This document shows positions 11,727-23,770 of a stretch of 64,000 bases of DNA, in pieces. Each line of letters starts with the position of its first letter. The first letter of the stretch is position 1. The notes under the pieces are model-generated. The model was not told where the DNA came from. It saw nothing but the letters and a program-made list of their open reading frames with translations, and did not search any database. The translations under genes were made by a program, and so were the position numbers. This DNA is from Diaporthe sp. PMI_573 (lineage: Eukaryota; Ascomycota; Sordariomycetes; Diaporthales; Diaporthaceae): the NCBI GenBank assembly GCA_021399435.1, contig JAJTUP010000026.1, positions 682,001-746,000 on the forward strand. The letters run 5' to 3'.

Positions 11727-11919
11727 GGAAGCTCCCGGTGTAGGTAGATGGGGAGGGGGGGCAAGCGGTTGGTTGTCGGTGATGCCGGTGCATGCCTTGC
11801 ATGCCTTGCGTGCTCTGTATCAAGTCTATATTGGTTTTAAAAAGTACATAACATGCACCCAATATGCGCCGCCGCTCTTTGATGACCTTCGTGGCTCCTT
11901 CCCACGTCCATTGAACCGC

Positions 11920-12809
11920 TCACGTCTCCTGGAAGACATACGCGCCCGTGCTCTCCTCCACCGGGACTTCCATGGCGGCCTCCTCGAGCTCCTTGCCATC
12001 GACGCGGATTCCCGCTGTCATGACGTCGCCCGGGACCACGGGGCCGACGCCCTTGGGCGTCCCCGTGATGACGATGTCGCCCTCCTCGAGCGTGACGACG
12101 CGCGAGATGTCGCTCAGCACGCGCGGGATCCGGAACAGCAGCAGCTCCGTCGAGTCCTCCTGCTTCGTCTCGCCGTTGACCTTGAGCCACAGCTCGATCT
12201 GGTGCGGGTCCGGGATCTTGGCCTTGGGGATCAGGCGGCTGATGGGCAAGAACGTGTCGAACCCCTTGGAGATGTCCCACGGCAGACCCTTCTTCTTGGC
12301 CTCGTTCTGGATGTTTCGCGCCGTCATGTCGATTGACAGGGCGTAACCTTTTGTCGCGGGTCAGTAAGTAGACAAGGAAGGGGGCCCATGGTGCCGAGGA
12401 CGGCTGCTGTGAGACGACCGGTCGACTCACTCTCAATGGCATCGAGGGCGCCTTGCTCATCGTCAGGAGCCAGGTCCTTGACCTTCTTGCCCATGATGAG
12501 CGCCAGCTCGACCTCATAGTGCAGGTCGACGCCCTTGGGCCTGATGACTGGGCCCTGACCGGGCTGCAGCACACAGGTTGGGGGCTTGAAGAAGAAGAAG
12601 GGCTGTTTCGGCCTCGCGCTGTTGAGCTCCTTGACGTGGTCCCTGGTGGGCGCGGTTGTGAGCGGGCATACAACCTCTCCAATGAAGGACGGGAGGGTGG
12701 GCCGCCGCGAGGGCAGAACTCACGCATAGTTGCGGCCAATGCAGACGATCTTGCTTGGGGTGGTCTTGAGAGATGCCATCGTGGTCAAGCCTCGTCGGAA
12801 TGTGTTCAT
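11920..12809 (-). CDS. fumarylacetoacetate hydrolase family protein, FAHD1-like
   Basis: Three exons, complement(join(11920..12347,12431..12642,12724..12809)), 241 residues. Joins restore IVCIGRNYADHVKELN and AIESYALSIDMTARN, both hallmark blocks of the family. FAHD1-type enzymes hydrolyse acylpyruvates and decarboxylate oxaloacetate in mitochondria, using a divalent metal. The metal-binding acidic residues fall in HYEVELALIMGKK, and the oxyanion region is ISRVVTLEEGDIVITGTPKG. The first 11 residues before a second Met are basic (MNTFRRGLTT), which could target mitochondria. The substrate is not determinable from sequence. Confidence 0.92.
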
Positions 12810-14328
12810 CTTGGGCAGGGCTACGGCAGCGTGTGTCAGCCAGCGAATCCCAGGGACGAGTTTAAATATCAACCTCTCTCCCTGAGCCGGCAAGCCTCCT
12901 CGGGTCTGCCACTGTGAGGGGTGCTCGGTTCCGTCGTACTTCCGCCGGAAGCCAAGCTCGGCTTGTAGAACACGACCCCGATTCTAGCACGCCCCCTCGG
13001 GTTTTCCGGCAGCCTGGAGGGGCCCCTCACATCCCGCGGGCATACGTGTTCAGGGGACAGACTTGCCTCGGGGAAGAACAGAACTCACATATAGATTTGC
13101 ACAGCCGGTCGGTAAGCTGGAGGGTTGCACTCGTCGTCTTTCTTTGCTTGCAAGTCGCAAGAGGCCCAATGCATTACGAACAGCTCCACCACAGTCCGAG
13201 CACCTGGGACCTGGGCACCTGGGCACCTGTGAACCTCAGGCACAGCGGCCGGGTTCGGCCTGCCCTAGTGGGTCTTCGTCTACAGGTTGCCGGAGCTCTG
13301 AATAGCCAGGCACCCCCCCCTGCATGATGATCCCGCGGTAGGTAAGTAAGCCTCTCCGTCTCTCTAGGGGCCGGGAGTCTGTCTCTAATTCTTGCCTTTT
13401 GGTATTATTCCAATTAATTGAAATTACATATTCCTTAAATCATTGCATTTCATCATCTCGCTAGTTAGCCCAGAGCATATACGACCCCAACATGCCGTTG
13501 TTCTGGGCCAAGGGCTACTCAGGTGCCTACCGAGTAGACCAGGCCGGATATTCCAATTATGTTATAAGCTGTTAGTTATATAGCCTAATTTAATAGTATA
13601 CAGATGCTATTCTAAATAGCACTGTTTTGGCCCTATGTGCTTTAAAAGCGGGTAAAATGTATACTACTTGCTAGTAAGGCAGGGAAGCAAGGGGCCAATA
13701 TGTACGCCTTGTGACTCTACGCCTTTACAGGATGTCAGAAAGCAGTTGCGGCCATACGAGCTACAACTATACGAGCTACAGCTAAGCTTAAAAGTTTGAG
13801 TCAGACCAACATCAATTGACGATCAGCACCCGTGGAGTTTCCCGAGGCCGGCTCCGAGGAGGGTTCCGTTCTTTGTTCTACATAGGGAGGGAGTTGTCTT
13901 GATTGGAATGAATTGAGTCATCGTGCAAAAACACGTTCCTTCTTGTGGACTCGAGTGGATTGTCTCTTGAAGGTTTGCTTCTTTTAGTCGTAACTAGCCA
14001 TAACAACAAAACGGCAAGAGTCAAATCCCCGTTTCCGTCAATTCGCGTTTCAACCGTCAGATATATTAGTCCCACGATTTAGCAAGGCGTGGTCCTTAAA
14101 GGCAACAAGCAACCGATGTACACTGCGAGCACCCTTGAAGTATCTTCGTGGGACCAATAAAGCAAATGCTGCATGACGAAACAAGGTGTTGAATGAGTGT
14201 ACACTCACAACATAAATGTCAGATATCTCAGCTCACAGGAATTGCAGCTGAGACAGGTATGCGTGTACAAACGACAGAACACCCAGTATCGCGTCCAAAT
14301 CGTTTCAAGAGTACTCAATGTATACCAA
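12810..14328. other. intergenic region with an AT-rich pocket
   Basis: No gene is supportable here. Bases about 13381-13720 are conspicuously AT-rich compared with everything around them and contain repeated words such as ACGAGCTACA (twice near 13760-13785). This may be the worn remnant of a mobile element. Confidence 0.4.
13381..13720. repeat. AT-rich pocket, possible repeat relic
   Basis: Base composition shifts sharply toward A and T, with runs such as TAATTTAATAGTATA and no open frame of note. In filamentous ascomycetes such islands are often old transposon copies eroded by repeat-induced point mutation. I see no terminal repeats or transposase fragments, so the origin is inferred from composition only. 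Confidence 0.3.
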
Positions 14329-16447
14329 CTAGCTCCTCGGCGAAAATACAAGGTTCAGGGAGGGCGTGGCAAGCGTGAAGTTATCCCGCAGGCCGCCCAA
14401 AAATGCCTCCTTGGTCTGACCCGGAGCCATCGCGACGTCGTACTTGCGTGCGATCAGGGCTGTAACCCGGCGGACCTCCATCAGGCCGAGTTGCTTCCCC
14501 ACACACGAGAAACGGCCTGGAAGGGTTAGCACGGACGGTTTTGCTTGTGTCTTCGAGAAGCACCCGGAGCGGGCTTGGGGAGGGGCCGTCTTACCGACTG
14601 AGAACGGCACGTTGACGGCAGGGTCCCTGACCAGTTCGAGCTGGGTAGTCCACCGCTCCGGGATGAACTCATCGCCACGCGGGAAGGCCCTGGGATCTGT
14701 TGCGGACTCATCAGTGACTTTCCCACCCCCTGGCGGTTGGAGTGAAACCATGGTTTAAATCACCTCGGCACATTGTGTAAGTCGGTGTCATAATGATGAC
14801 ATTCCCTGGGATGAATTGTTCGCCGATCTGGACCCCCTGCGGCGGCGTCTGCCTCTGGAGGCCGGACATGACAGGTGGGAACAGCCGGAGGGACTCGTCG
14901 ATACACGCCTGAAGGTATCGTAACTTTCCCAGGGCGCCGGTGTCGAAGTCGCCGCTTGTCACCTCGGCTGCGAAGAACTCGTCAACTTCTTTCTGTAGGG
15001 CCTTGTACACTTCCGGGTGTGTCGCGAAATGGTAGAACAAGCAGGTAAGTGTTGCGGCCGTCGTGTCGCTGCCGGCAACCACGATAAGACTTGCGTCTCC
15101 CACCAGGTCCTCAGTTTCTTGCCAACTTGGGTTTGGATTTTGGTTGTAATCCTTTAATATCCAGTGGAAGACATCTGGAACGTGTGGTTCATTCTACGCC
15201 GGCAATTAACTTGGTGAGTCAACAAGGTGCTGTGAGTCTGGGACAGATTCGGAGGAAAGACGAAGATGTTGGGATGCCTTACGTCCATCCGTCTCTTTGT
15301 CGTAGACCGGATAAAGTGTTGGAATCTGTGATATTCGCGATTTATGATGGGGATGGCCTCTATGAATCATCAACATCTTCGGCAATGTCCGAAGCTGGGG
15401 CTTTCAAGAAAACCCGAGGGAAGTTGGATTCTTGGTGAGGATGAGGTTACACGAACTGTATATGGGAAATAGCCATACGACACGGCTGAACATGCCGATC
15501 AAGACCATGTTCAGGTGCGTGGTTGTGAAGAAGTAGTGATCAATACCGTCTCTCATCATGTTGAAGGATCTGCCAAAGGCGAGATCCTCGAGACAAGTCA
15601 GCGGGCACAAGCCCTCAGGCTCGAGGCGGGACGACTCACCCCCATGATGTCGAAGGAATAGTAATTGAAATATTTGGAGGCATTGAAAGGCTTGCCCTTG
15701 GCCTTTGTGTGAAGGGTTCCCAGGAGCTCATCTGTGTAGCCGGCCACACGGCCCTCGTAGTCTTTCAGAGCTGTTGAGCTGTGTCAGCGAGGTCATGTCC
15801 GCGCTGGCAAACGCTGTCCTGCGAGGCGACTCGAGGCGTCGGGTCGGCTACCTGCCTTTGCTACTAAACGCCTTGTCCCAGGCTTTCCGACGGCGGGCAT
15901 GTTCCTTGCGGTCGCGCACCATCTGAAGAGAGATGGTCGGGTTGAGTATATTATACCATGGGCCCCTCTCACACTGAGACGTGGCCGAGTGGATGGCGTT
16001 AAATGCGTCCGGGTCCGCGATGGAGATCTCTGTGGGCCCGACCCGGACATAGTCGCCGTACTTTCTGTGGAGAGCCCTGACGTCCTCGTATACCTGCCCG
16101 CGCCTCGCACTCAAATAGGTCATATAGAATGTTGATAGGCGGGCGGCGAAAGGACCGGGGAAGCCTCGCAGCCGGTGGAAAAAGGCACGGTACAGGAGCA
16201 TGCTGACATAGGTTCCGGCGATAGCTGCCAGGGTCCAGGACAGCGCATGTTGGACGGCGTAGACTGGGGGCTCGGAAAAGCGAACATGCACGAGGAGGCT
16301 CAGGAGGGTCTCGAGCGCGGCGGCTCCCACGATGAGCCTGAAGCTATAGTTGTCCCACTCTCCATGGCGGAGGACCGCCTGCTGCAGGGCGGCACCCACA
16401 GCGAACGCAGCAGCGAGTTGTTCTCTGGTGACTTGCAAGTTGGACAT
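14329..16447 (-). CDS. cytochrome P450 monooxygenase
   Basis: Seven exons, complement(join(14329..14516,14595..14696,14764..15193,15283..15359,15457..15586,15640..15770,15856..16447)), 549 residues. It is a membrane-bound, haem-thiolate monooxygenase. Landmarks in order: N-terminal hydrophobic segments (about 60-115) anchoring it in the ER; proline-rich hinge RGFPGPFAARL; WDKAFSSKALKDYE; I-helix oxygen-binding motif VAGSDTTAAT; K-helix ExxR in DESLRL; PERW; and the haem loop PFSVGRFSCVG with the Cys ligand, restored exactly by the last splice. The first intron is ambiguous: a GC-AG join gives the family-like FSSKALKDYE, while a GT-AG join (exon 2 starting at 15778) adds four residues. The substrate is unknown. 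There is no polyketide, peptide or terpene synthase in the window to pair it with. Confidence 0.9.
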
Positions 16448-18632
16448 TCTGACGATGTTGAGACCATCGGCCGACACGGCACATGGGCTGGGTGGCTCGC
16501 GGATGGGTTATATGCTCTTGATCCGTCGTAAGACCTTGGGCACCTTCTCCGCACACCGAGGCGCTTCATCCGACGACAAGCGTCGAGATACCGAGGCTGT
16601 CTCCAACTCGCCTGGCGGCGGTTTCAATGCGGTGCCGTTGGACAGCTCGGTTTTTTAAGCTCCGTGGCGACGTCACACAACATGACTTTGGCCGCGGTCG
16701 TCAGCGGGCCACTCCAGACCCGGCCGAGACGTGCTTTAGCAGCAGTGCACAGAGTGCCACGGTGGGTTGTGCTTGTATTACCGTATACACTACACACAGC
16801 ACATACCACAACACCTGGCGGCGATGCGAGCCTGCGGGGTCGGCTGCTGGGGTGGCAGAGTGGGAAACAATCTCCGCACCCCTTTCAGTAAGATAGCCGA
16901 CTTGGGTTCCCCACCTGCCCGAGCAAACATTTCTTCCCTCTCGCCAACGGCTTCCTTCAACCAGAGCATCGCCCACCCCGGCTTCTTGGCTCAACGGACT
17001 ACTCCGTCTGACATGTGCTGAGCCTGTCCCAGCTGTCATCAGTCGATCACTGGATTGTGTGTGCAGACAGGTATCCTGCCCGCTCGCTACCAACCACCTT
17101 GTCCCAGAACGTTTGGTGCCCAAGCTCCATCAGCCTGCGAGCAATGAATGGACCTGGATCGATGAATACGATCATTGGCCCACCTCTGCAAAATTCGACC
17201 GACTCTCAATTTCTCTGGAACAACCTCAGTGGACCATTCCCACGTGCCGCCGCCGCCTTCTTGGTCGCCCTGTCGCCCTGTCGTCTCTTGCCCCGCGGCC
17301 CTCCTGGACCCGCAGTCCGTGTTCCAAGGGAGGGGCTCCTTGCCAGAGGCGAGGGTTCCGAATTTGCCAAAATATGGGGCCCTGCGCGCAGCCGAGGCCC
17401 TGTCCGCTTGACGGCACAATGCGACGACATGCTTGCCTGGCAGGATCCGAAAGCAGCAGGCGACGTTGCTCTCGCCTGCTCACTTGTTGACAGGTCATAT
17501 CAGAGATCTGGCCTGCTCCTTGGTACCACAGTAGTGTACTGTGTAATAACAATCAGGGCCCGCGATATCACCGCTACTTCCTGACAACCTGCCAAACAGC
17601 CAGGTGGTTTCCTTGGCCCAAAGGCCCCGTGTGAGCAGACACTGTTGATTAAATATCCGATAGGCCACGTCCGGGTGTATTCACAAGCCTCCACCCATTG
17701 CCCTTCCTGCTCCGGTGCCACACCACTGGGTAGAGCCCAGCTGGCAGTTTCGCGCGGGATAAGGAAATCTGCTAGTGTACAGGACCACTAGCAGCCTCTC
17801 CCCTCTATGCCAGGCTTAATGACGGGGTAGCGCCAACGGCCAGGCGGCATACATGGTCTCTAATAAGCATGGTATTAAGAGACTTTGTCACACAATAGTC
17901 TGCTTGCAGTCACAGCTGACAAACACACCCCCGGCCCAGGGCTTTCCTGTACATTTTTTATGCTGCTATACCGAACTTTTTCAGGTTCCCGCTCATCTCA
18001 ATCCGCTCATCAAATGCAGGAGTCGAGCGAATGGTGAAATTGCTGCGTTGCAACGGGACCTTGCCTCGCGTACGGCAGCGCAGGGGTCTTCATGGCCGGC
18101 CCTTGTATCCCGAAGTTCGTCCCCTCTCAACCGCCACCACCCATGCATGCCGAAGCTCATCCTCCCTCTTCCAAGGTTCTCCTATTTTACCCAAATCGTC
18201 CGAGTCGGCCCTGGTACGGTACGATGCAAGGGACCAGATGCCCAGCGCACACGATGCGGGGCCCAGTCCCAGTCCCCCAGCCCCGGTCGTCGCGTGGGCC
18301 CCCGTTGTGTGCGTGTGTGCGTGTGTGCGTGTGTGCGTGTGTGAGCGAGCGAGCGGGCGAGTGAGTGAGGTGAGTTTCCGGCAGGTTTCCTCTCGGCACC
18401 ATGAGGGCTCCACTCGCCATGTTCGCGCCCTCTTTCCTCCTGGGCTCGCGAGCGGCGAATGTTCACGCTTCTCGAACGTCGTGGCCGTGCGTGAAGATCT
18501 GAGATCCGGTTTATCATCTTTGTTTGGGTTGCATGGGCGCCTCTTCTTTCCCTCCCCCTCAAACTCTGAATGGCAATTGCCAGATCCGCACCACCACCAC
18601 AGACACCTGATGTGCGCTGAGTGCAACCCGTC
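16448..18632. other. long intergenic region
   Basis: Nearly 2.2 kb with no supportable gene. The open frames here are short, overlap on both strands and have no recognisable motifs. A GT-rich microsatellite occurs at 18306-18370. The 3' part would hold the promoter and leader of the CFEM receptor gene. Confidence 0.4.
18306..18370. repeat. GTGTGC / GAGC microsatellite
   Basis: A tract of alternating GTGTGTGC units changes into GAGCGAGC and GTGAGTGAG units over about 65 bases. It lies about 260 bases upstream of the CFEM receptor start codon, so it is in the promoter or leader. Confidence 0.85.
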
Positions 18633-20387
18633 ATGCATCTACTCCTCCAGGCCGTGAGGTTTTCCGCCTTCCTGGCGATCTGCGCCGCGCTGCTCCCTTC
18701 GGTTCTTGCCGAGCCGCTCGCAGCCAACGCCGGCTTGACTCGAAGCCGCTCCCAACTCATAACCCAACTGCCCCAGTGTTCGGTACGGATCCATCTCTTC
18801 CTCCTGGTGGCGTGCCGGGTGCGATGCTGAGTCTGCTGGTCACCGCTGACGCGAGAATTGCTCCCTAGGTATCATGCTTCGAGTCTGCCGTCAACAACTC
18901 AACCTGCTCTGCCTCGGACCTGTCATGCATCTGCCAGAACCAGAGCCAATTGTTGAAGAAGTCGGCATCCTGCGCTCTCACCAACTGCACGATAGTAGAA
19001 GAGCTGAGTGAGTCTTGATGCCCTTTCGAGCCCGGACTCTGACTCCCCAGAGACTGACCGGGCGTGAGCAGAGACGGAAAAGGTCATCAGGACGGCATGT
19101 GCAGAACCAGTCCGCAATGATGGCAACAAGGACAGGGCCATATATTGGAGCCTCTTCGCCGTCACCATGGTCTCCTTCGGCTGCCGCATGCTCGCCCGCA
19201 CGGAGCGATTCGGCGGAACCCTGTGGTGGGACGACTATTTCATTGTGGCTTCGTCCCTCGTGGCTTTTGCAGTGACGATTGGGGCCGAGATAAGTGAGTT
19301 CAATCTCCGCCACACGCCTATAAGGATGCTTTGGCTGATGGTCGGTGACTGCAGTGGTCATCTTCGGGCTCGGACAAGACATCTGGATGCTCAGCCCAAC
19401 CCAAGTCACGGTTGTCCTGGTAGTAAGTTCCAACCCCCGCCCCCCCCCCCCGCGTGCTTGCAAATACACGTTCCCGATTGCCACCGTATTGACCGCCGGC
19501 ACAGCTCTTCTACGTCGCCGAGTTTGCATACGTTATTGAGTCCTCGCTCACCAAGGTCTCGATCGTCTGCCTCTATCTCAGGATATTCCCCAAGCAGGGC
19601 TTCCGGCGGATGTGTTTCGCCCTGCTGGCCCTCATCGCGTGCTTCTGCATCGTCTTCGTCGTGTCGCTGTTGTGTTACTGCCAGCCGTTCAGCTACGTAT
19701 GGACGCGATGGGATGGGCGCATGCACGGCAAATGCATCGACATGACGGCACAGACCTGGGTCTGCGCCGCTATGAACATCGTTCTTGACGTCTTCATCTT
19801 CCTCTTGCCGATCCCGCAGCTGTGAGTCTTCACTATACCTGCGAACGAATTTTGACAAGTCACCCCGAGAGCCATGACTGACTCGTGATTGCAGCTTGAA
19901 ACTTGAGACGAACTGGAAGACAAAAGTCGGCGTCATCCTTGTCTTTCTTCTCGGTCTCTTTGTCACCATCTGCTCGATCGCGCGCCTGAGGTTTCTGTCC
20001 TCTTGGGCATCGTCCCCGAACCCGACCTACGACTACTCCGACCTCGCCTTGTGGTCTCTCATCGAGCTTTACGCTGGTGTTATCTGTGCCTGCCTCCCGG
20101 GAATGACTAGTCTGTTCCGCCGGATCAAGCACCAGCACACGGAGAAGAAGAAGTCGTCTGCGGCTAACAGCATGGGGGGGTCGCGGATGTTCACGGGTGC
20201 CAGCAGCGGTCTGCGGTCCTTTGCCCAGAAAGATGCAGGAATCGTCAAGACCACCAACATATCTGTGTCGTATGGGGCCAGGTCAGGGGATTCGCTCAGT
20301 GATGAGGTTGAGCTCATGGATCGTGAGATGGGAACGAGTACACATCCGCGGGCCCAACCACCACCAAAATACACGCCAGACTTCTAG
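18633..20387 (+). CDS. CFEM-domain seven-span receptor-like protein (Pth11-related)
   Basis: Six exons, join(18633..18782,18869..19007,19072..19293,19355..19422,19505..19821,19895..20387), 462 residues. A signal peptide (about 1-26, ending PSVLA) leads into an extracellular CFEM domain. The first two exons give LPQCSVSCFE at their join and then CSASDLSCICQNQ, CALTNC, with an eighth Cys in TACAEP. Seven hydrophobic segments follow, with the conserved WWDDYFIVAS, FYVAEFAYVIESSLTKVS, LLPIPQL and LKLETNWKTKVGVI blocks of the fungal rhodopsin-like family. The cytoplasmic tail (about 380-462) is polar. Pth11 of the rice blast fungus senses host surfaces; most relatives are uncharacterised, so the ligand and role here are unknown. 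All intron phases agree. Confidence 0.92.
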
Positions 20388-20905
20388 CGCTGGCTCTTCC
20401 ACTTTTCCTACAAGATACTTACAACTCGATTTGTACATCAACATATAAGTAAATATTAACAGCGTGCTCGATGCCTAGTTTGAGGCATATCACATCACCA
20501 GCGAGGGGTGAGACTTATAGGACCGTTGAGCTGTCACTATTTAAGCGAATGGAATGAAACTATATACGTACTTAGACAAGCGCCCGGTGCCCTCCCTCCG
20601 CCCGCAGCGTTCCCCCCCCCCTTCAGGCAGGGGCAACACGTCAGAACCCAGATGGCGGCACGGAACGTGGCTTAGTTACCCAGCGCACCGGTTTTGTGCC
20701 GGTCGTGCCGTGGGTCATGACTCGCCAGCCCCTCGAGCCTTCGCTTCCTTTCGCCATCTCGTCCACGACGGTTTGACAAGAGGTTACCGTGACACATCAC
20801 CACGAGCAGAGAGCTTGTTTAGGTGCGAGCCGAAAGCTTAGGCGACGGGGGCTCCTGAGTCGTGAGACCTCACAGACAGTGCGAGCCGACCGCGATTGAT
20901 CCGCA
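20388..20905. other. intergenic
   Basis: The gap between the CFEM receptor stop codon and the start of the aldo/keto reductase fusion model. I see no gene or repeat in it. Confidence 0.4.
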
Positions 20906-23499
20906 ATGGCAGCGGCCGGGCACGTGTGAGTCGTCCCACTCGCGGGCCTCAGGGTCCGGATCAGGAAACTAATTTGATGATGCCGGTGCTGATCATGTAC
21001 ATTGCCTCTACATCAGGAACATGATGGACGACGTCCTCATCTCGCATTGTGAGCTTCAATGTCCTAGAGATGCACATTGTGATGCATCATCCAATCTGGA
21101 GCAAGACCAACAATCTCACCACATTCCCGTGTGACCAGTGCCCCCTGTCCTCCTCAGGTCGGCCTTGAGGATTCTCATCTCGCAGGGCGCCGCGACCCAG
21201 CGCGCCTTCGTCGGGCACATACGTTCGCAAATACTCAAGTCACCGCCGGCCTTCACCGACGCGGCCGCCCTCTTCCCCCCTGGGAAGGATGGCCTCGTCT
21301 CGCAGGAGTGCCTGCGGTACATCGCCTCGACGCGGTGCATCTTCTCGAGCAAGCTCGCCGAGGCCGCACTGCCATAGTGAGCCCTGCCGCCTTGATGGGC
21401 CCATGGTGTAAGTGCGACGCTGATGCTGCAGCCCAGCCTGACGCATTTCGTAAAGAGCCTGCGAGAAGCACGAGCACGGTGGTCACCTCGGGATGAGCTG
21501 GACCAAGTTCTCGACCAGGTCTCCGGGGACATTGTGCAGGCCATCCAGGCACTCAAGGAGTCCAAACCAGAGGCGACGTCCGCTCTGTTGGTTGGACTGC
21601 AAGGTCTCCTGGTCAGTTTTGAGACTGTCTCCAGCTACTGCTCCAGCGCTGACCCCCAAGCGCTGGGGTATCCTTTCACCAGGGCAGAAAGGCAGGTCCG
21701 GGACAGTAAGCAGCTTTTGGATACAATCTTTAACCCTCCAAGAACAAACATGCCCCATCTTTGGCCTATACAACACAAGACTTTTCGGGCTGCAGGTTTT
21801 GAGACGGGCTTTGAAGCTTCCGTTCTGGCTCTTTGACAACTGACTCCAAATGCTGTAGGCATTAGCTTTCTGTACCCAGAAGCAGCGGCTTCGCTCCCAT
21901 CTTTGGAAGCAGCCAAGATCATCAGCATAAGCGCCACGAAGCGACGTGTGGATATAGAGACGTTCCAGCTAGGCCCGCACCAGATGCCACGTGTGTTCAA
22001 CGGGCTCTGGCAGCTCTCCTCTCCCGCATGGGGCAGCGCAAGTGCAGAGAGCCAAGAAGCGGCCCTTGCTGAGCTCATTGAGCTCGGCCTGGGAACTGCT
22101 GGTGAGTGGACCTCGACCTTGTGGTTTCCGTTTTGGTAAATACCGGGCAACTAGGACACATGGCTGCAGGGGGGAATGGATGCACCCACGCCCTCTGAGC
22201 ATGGTCTAGTGTTTATCCAGCCGGGGATACAGCCAGGACCCTTTTGCGAGCACCTCGCGGTCCCCTCTGACTGGTCCTCCTCTATAGACAAAAAGTGGGA
22301 ACATCTTACTAACAGAACCACCCGAAGACATGGCAGATCATTACGGCGACGCCGAGCTGATCTATGGGCATTTCCGGAACAGGCTACCAACTGACGTGCG
22401 GGATGTAGTCCATGCGGCGACAAAATGGTGCGTGTTTGGTCCTGTCAGCCAGCCGGTGAGCACACAGTATGTGCTGCAGGCTGTTCAAGAGAGATCGCGA
22501 CGGCTCGGTGGCCGCGTCGAGCTCCTGCAGTTCCATTGGCACGATGTGAGTGGTAATGACCTATTCTCTCTGCCGGCAGTGCCTCGAATATATATATCGA
22601 GGCTAACATTATGCGCAGTACTCCTCGCAGGAGTACCTGGATATCCTCGTCGAACTTGTGAACATCACACGGACCCATCCTGAACTCGTCTCCGCCATCG
22701 GGCTGTGCAACTTCGATGCCCAGCACACGGAGTTGGCCTGTAAGTACCTCGTAGAGAAGACAGGAGCAGTAGGGCTTGTCTCCAATCAAGTCCAGGTACG
22801 CGACTAGAGCTTCGTTGACCACGTCCACGTTTTGACGAGGGATTTTCAGTTCTCGCTTGTCGACTCGCGCCCTTTAGAACGTATGTCTGCCGTGTGCGAG
22901 AAGTACGGCATCAAACTCCTTGCGTACGGATCTCTGGTGAGTTGAATGACCATGGATGCCGTCCTAAGCCTCGGATAAAGGGCAGTCACTGATGTGGAAC
23001 GATTCGAAGTGCGGCGGCTTCATATCGCCAAAATGGTTTGCCCAGCCGACTCCAGAACTCTATTCAGAGACAAGGCGACTTACCCCCTCACAACGAAAGG
23101 TCGGTAGCTCTGTTCCCAACGCTTAACGCCGGTAGATTTGGATGCTTATCGAAGTAATAGTATTTTGATATGGTGCAGACCTGGGGCAGCTGGCATGAAT
23201 TCCAGGCGCTCCTAGAGACGCTCTCCTCGGTGGCGAGTAAACACGGCGAGGGCATCTCACTTACAAATATCGCATCACGCTGGGTACTTCAGCAGCCTGC
23301 TGTGGGCGCCATAATTGTGGGAAACAGGTTGGGGATGTCGAACCACGCGGTTGAGAATCTTAACGTCTTCAGATTCATACTGGATAAGGATGACATGGCC
23401 ACCATTAACAGGGTCGGCTTGGGTGAGGGCAGGCATAAGACAAAGGCAGTCTTCGAAAGTCTGGGAGATTGTGGCAATGAATATCGGGCTATGCACTAG
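20906..23499 (+). CDS. aldo/keto reductase fused to an unrecognised N-terminal domain
   Basis: Model of ten exons: join(20906..20925,21017..21048,21139..21376,21437..21705,21859..22101,22328..22545,22619..22795,22850..22936,23010..23099,23161..23499), 570 residues. The C-terminal 350 or so residues are an NAD(P)H-dependent aldo/keto reductase barrel. It has the catalytic Asp and Tyr in ADMADHYGDAE, Lys in AATKW, His in LQFHWHD, and the late block VGAIIVGNR. The first 210 or so residues form a mostly helical domain I do not recognise (for example RDELDQVLDQVSGDIVQAI). The two parts join through a strong GTAAGC donor at 21706 and a GTAG acceptor at 21858 with matching phase. The first barrel exon has no ATG before its first strand, so the reductase needs upstream coding sequence. 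The tiny first two exons are the least certain. The fifth intron is long (226 bases) and holds a repeated element. Two separate genes remain possible. Confidence 0.72.
22172..22222 (+). repeat. short element inside an AKR intron, related to one at 26.56 kb
   Basis: Within the unusually long intron 22102-22327, the words GATGCACCCAC (22179-22189) and GTGTTTATC (22209-22217) occur in the same order as in a second copy at 26556-26615. The stretch between them is also partly alike, with a small insertion in the second copy. It may be a dispersed or introner-like element. Confidence 0.4.
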
Positions 23500-23770
23500 A
23501 TGTGAAGGCTATGAGGCCTATTTCATTGGACTCGATAGGTAAGGAAGCTTGCTCGGGACGATGCTTGGACTTGAACACTTCTTAGAACTGCAAGCAGAGT
23601 AGGTACCTTGGTTCATCCAGGCTTTGGACTACATAACAATGAGCTCCAGTTTGCCACGAGGAGATTGCCGTCTTTAGCATCAAAGATGTATTGCGTCAAA
23701 CTTCGACCACGTTACGTGAACATGTAGTGGTATTGACATGCGCCCGGCTGAAGCTCATCTGAATCGGGCA

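Noticed and set aside
14329..23499. secondary-metabolite gene cluster (P450, receptor, reductase)
   Set aside because: No polyketide synthase, peptide synthetase, terpene synthase or prenyltransferase is present, and the genes are separated by wide gaps, so a cluster call is not supported.
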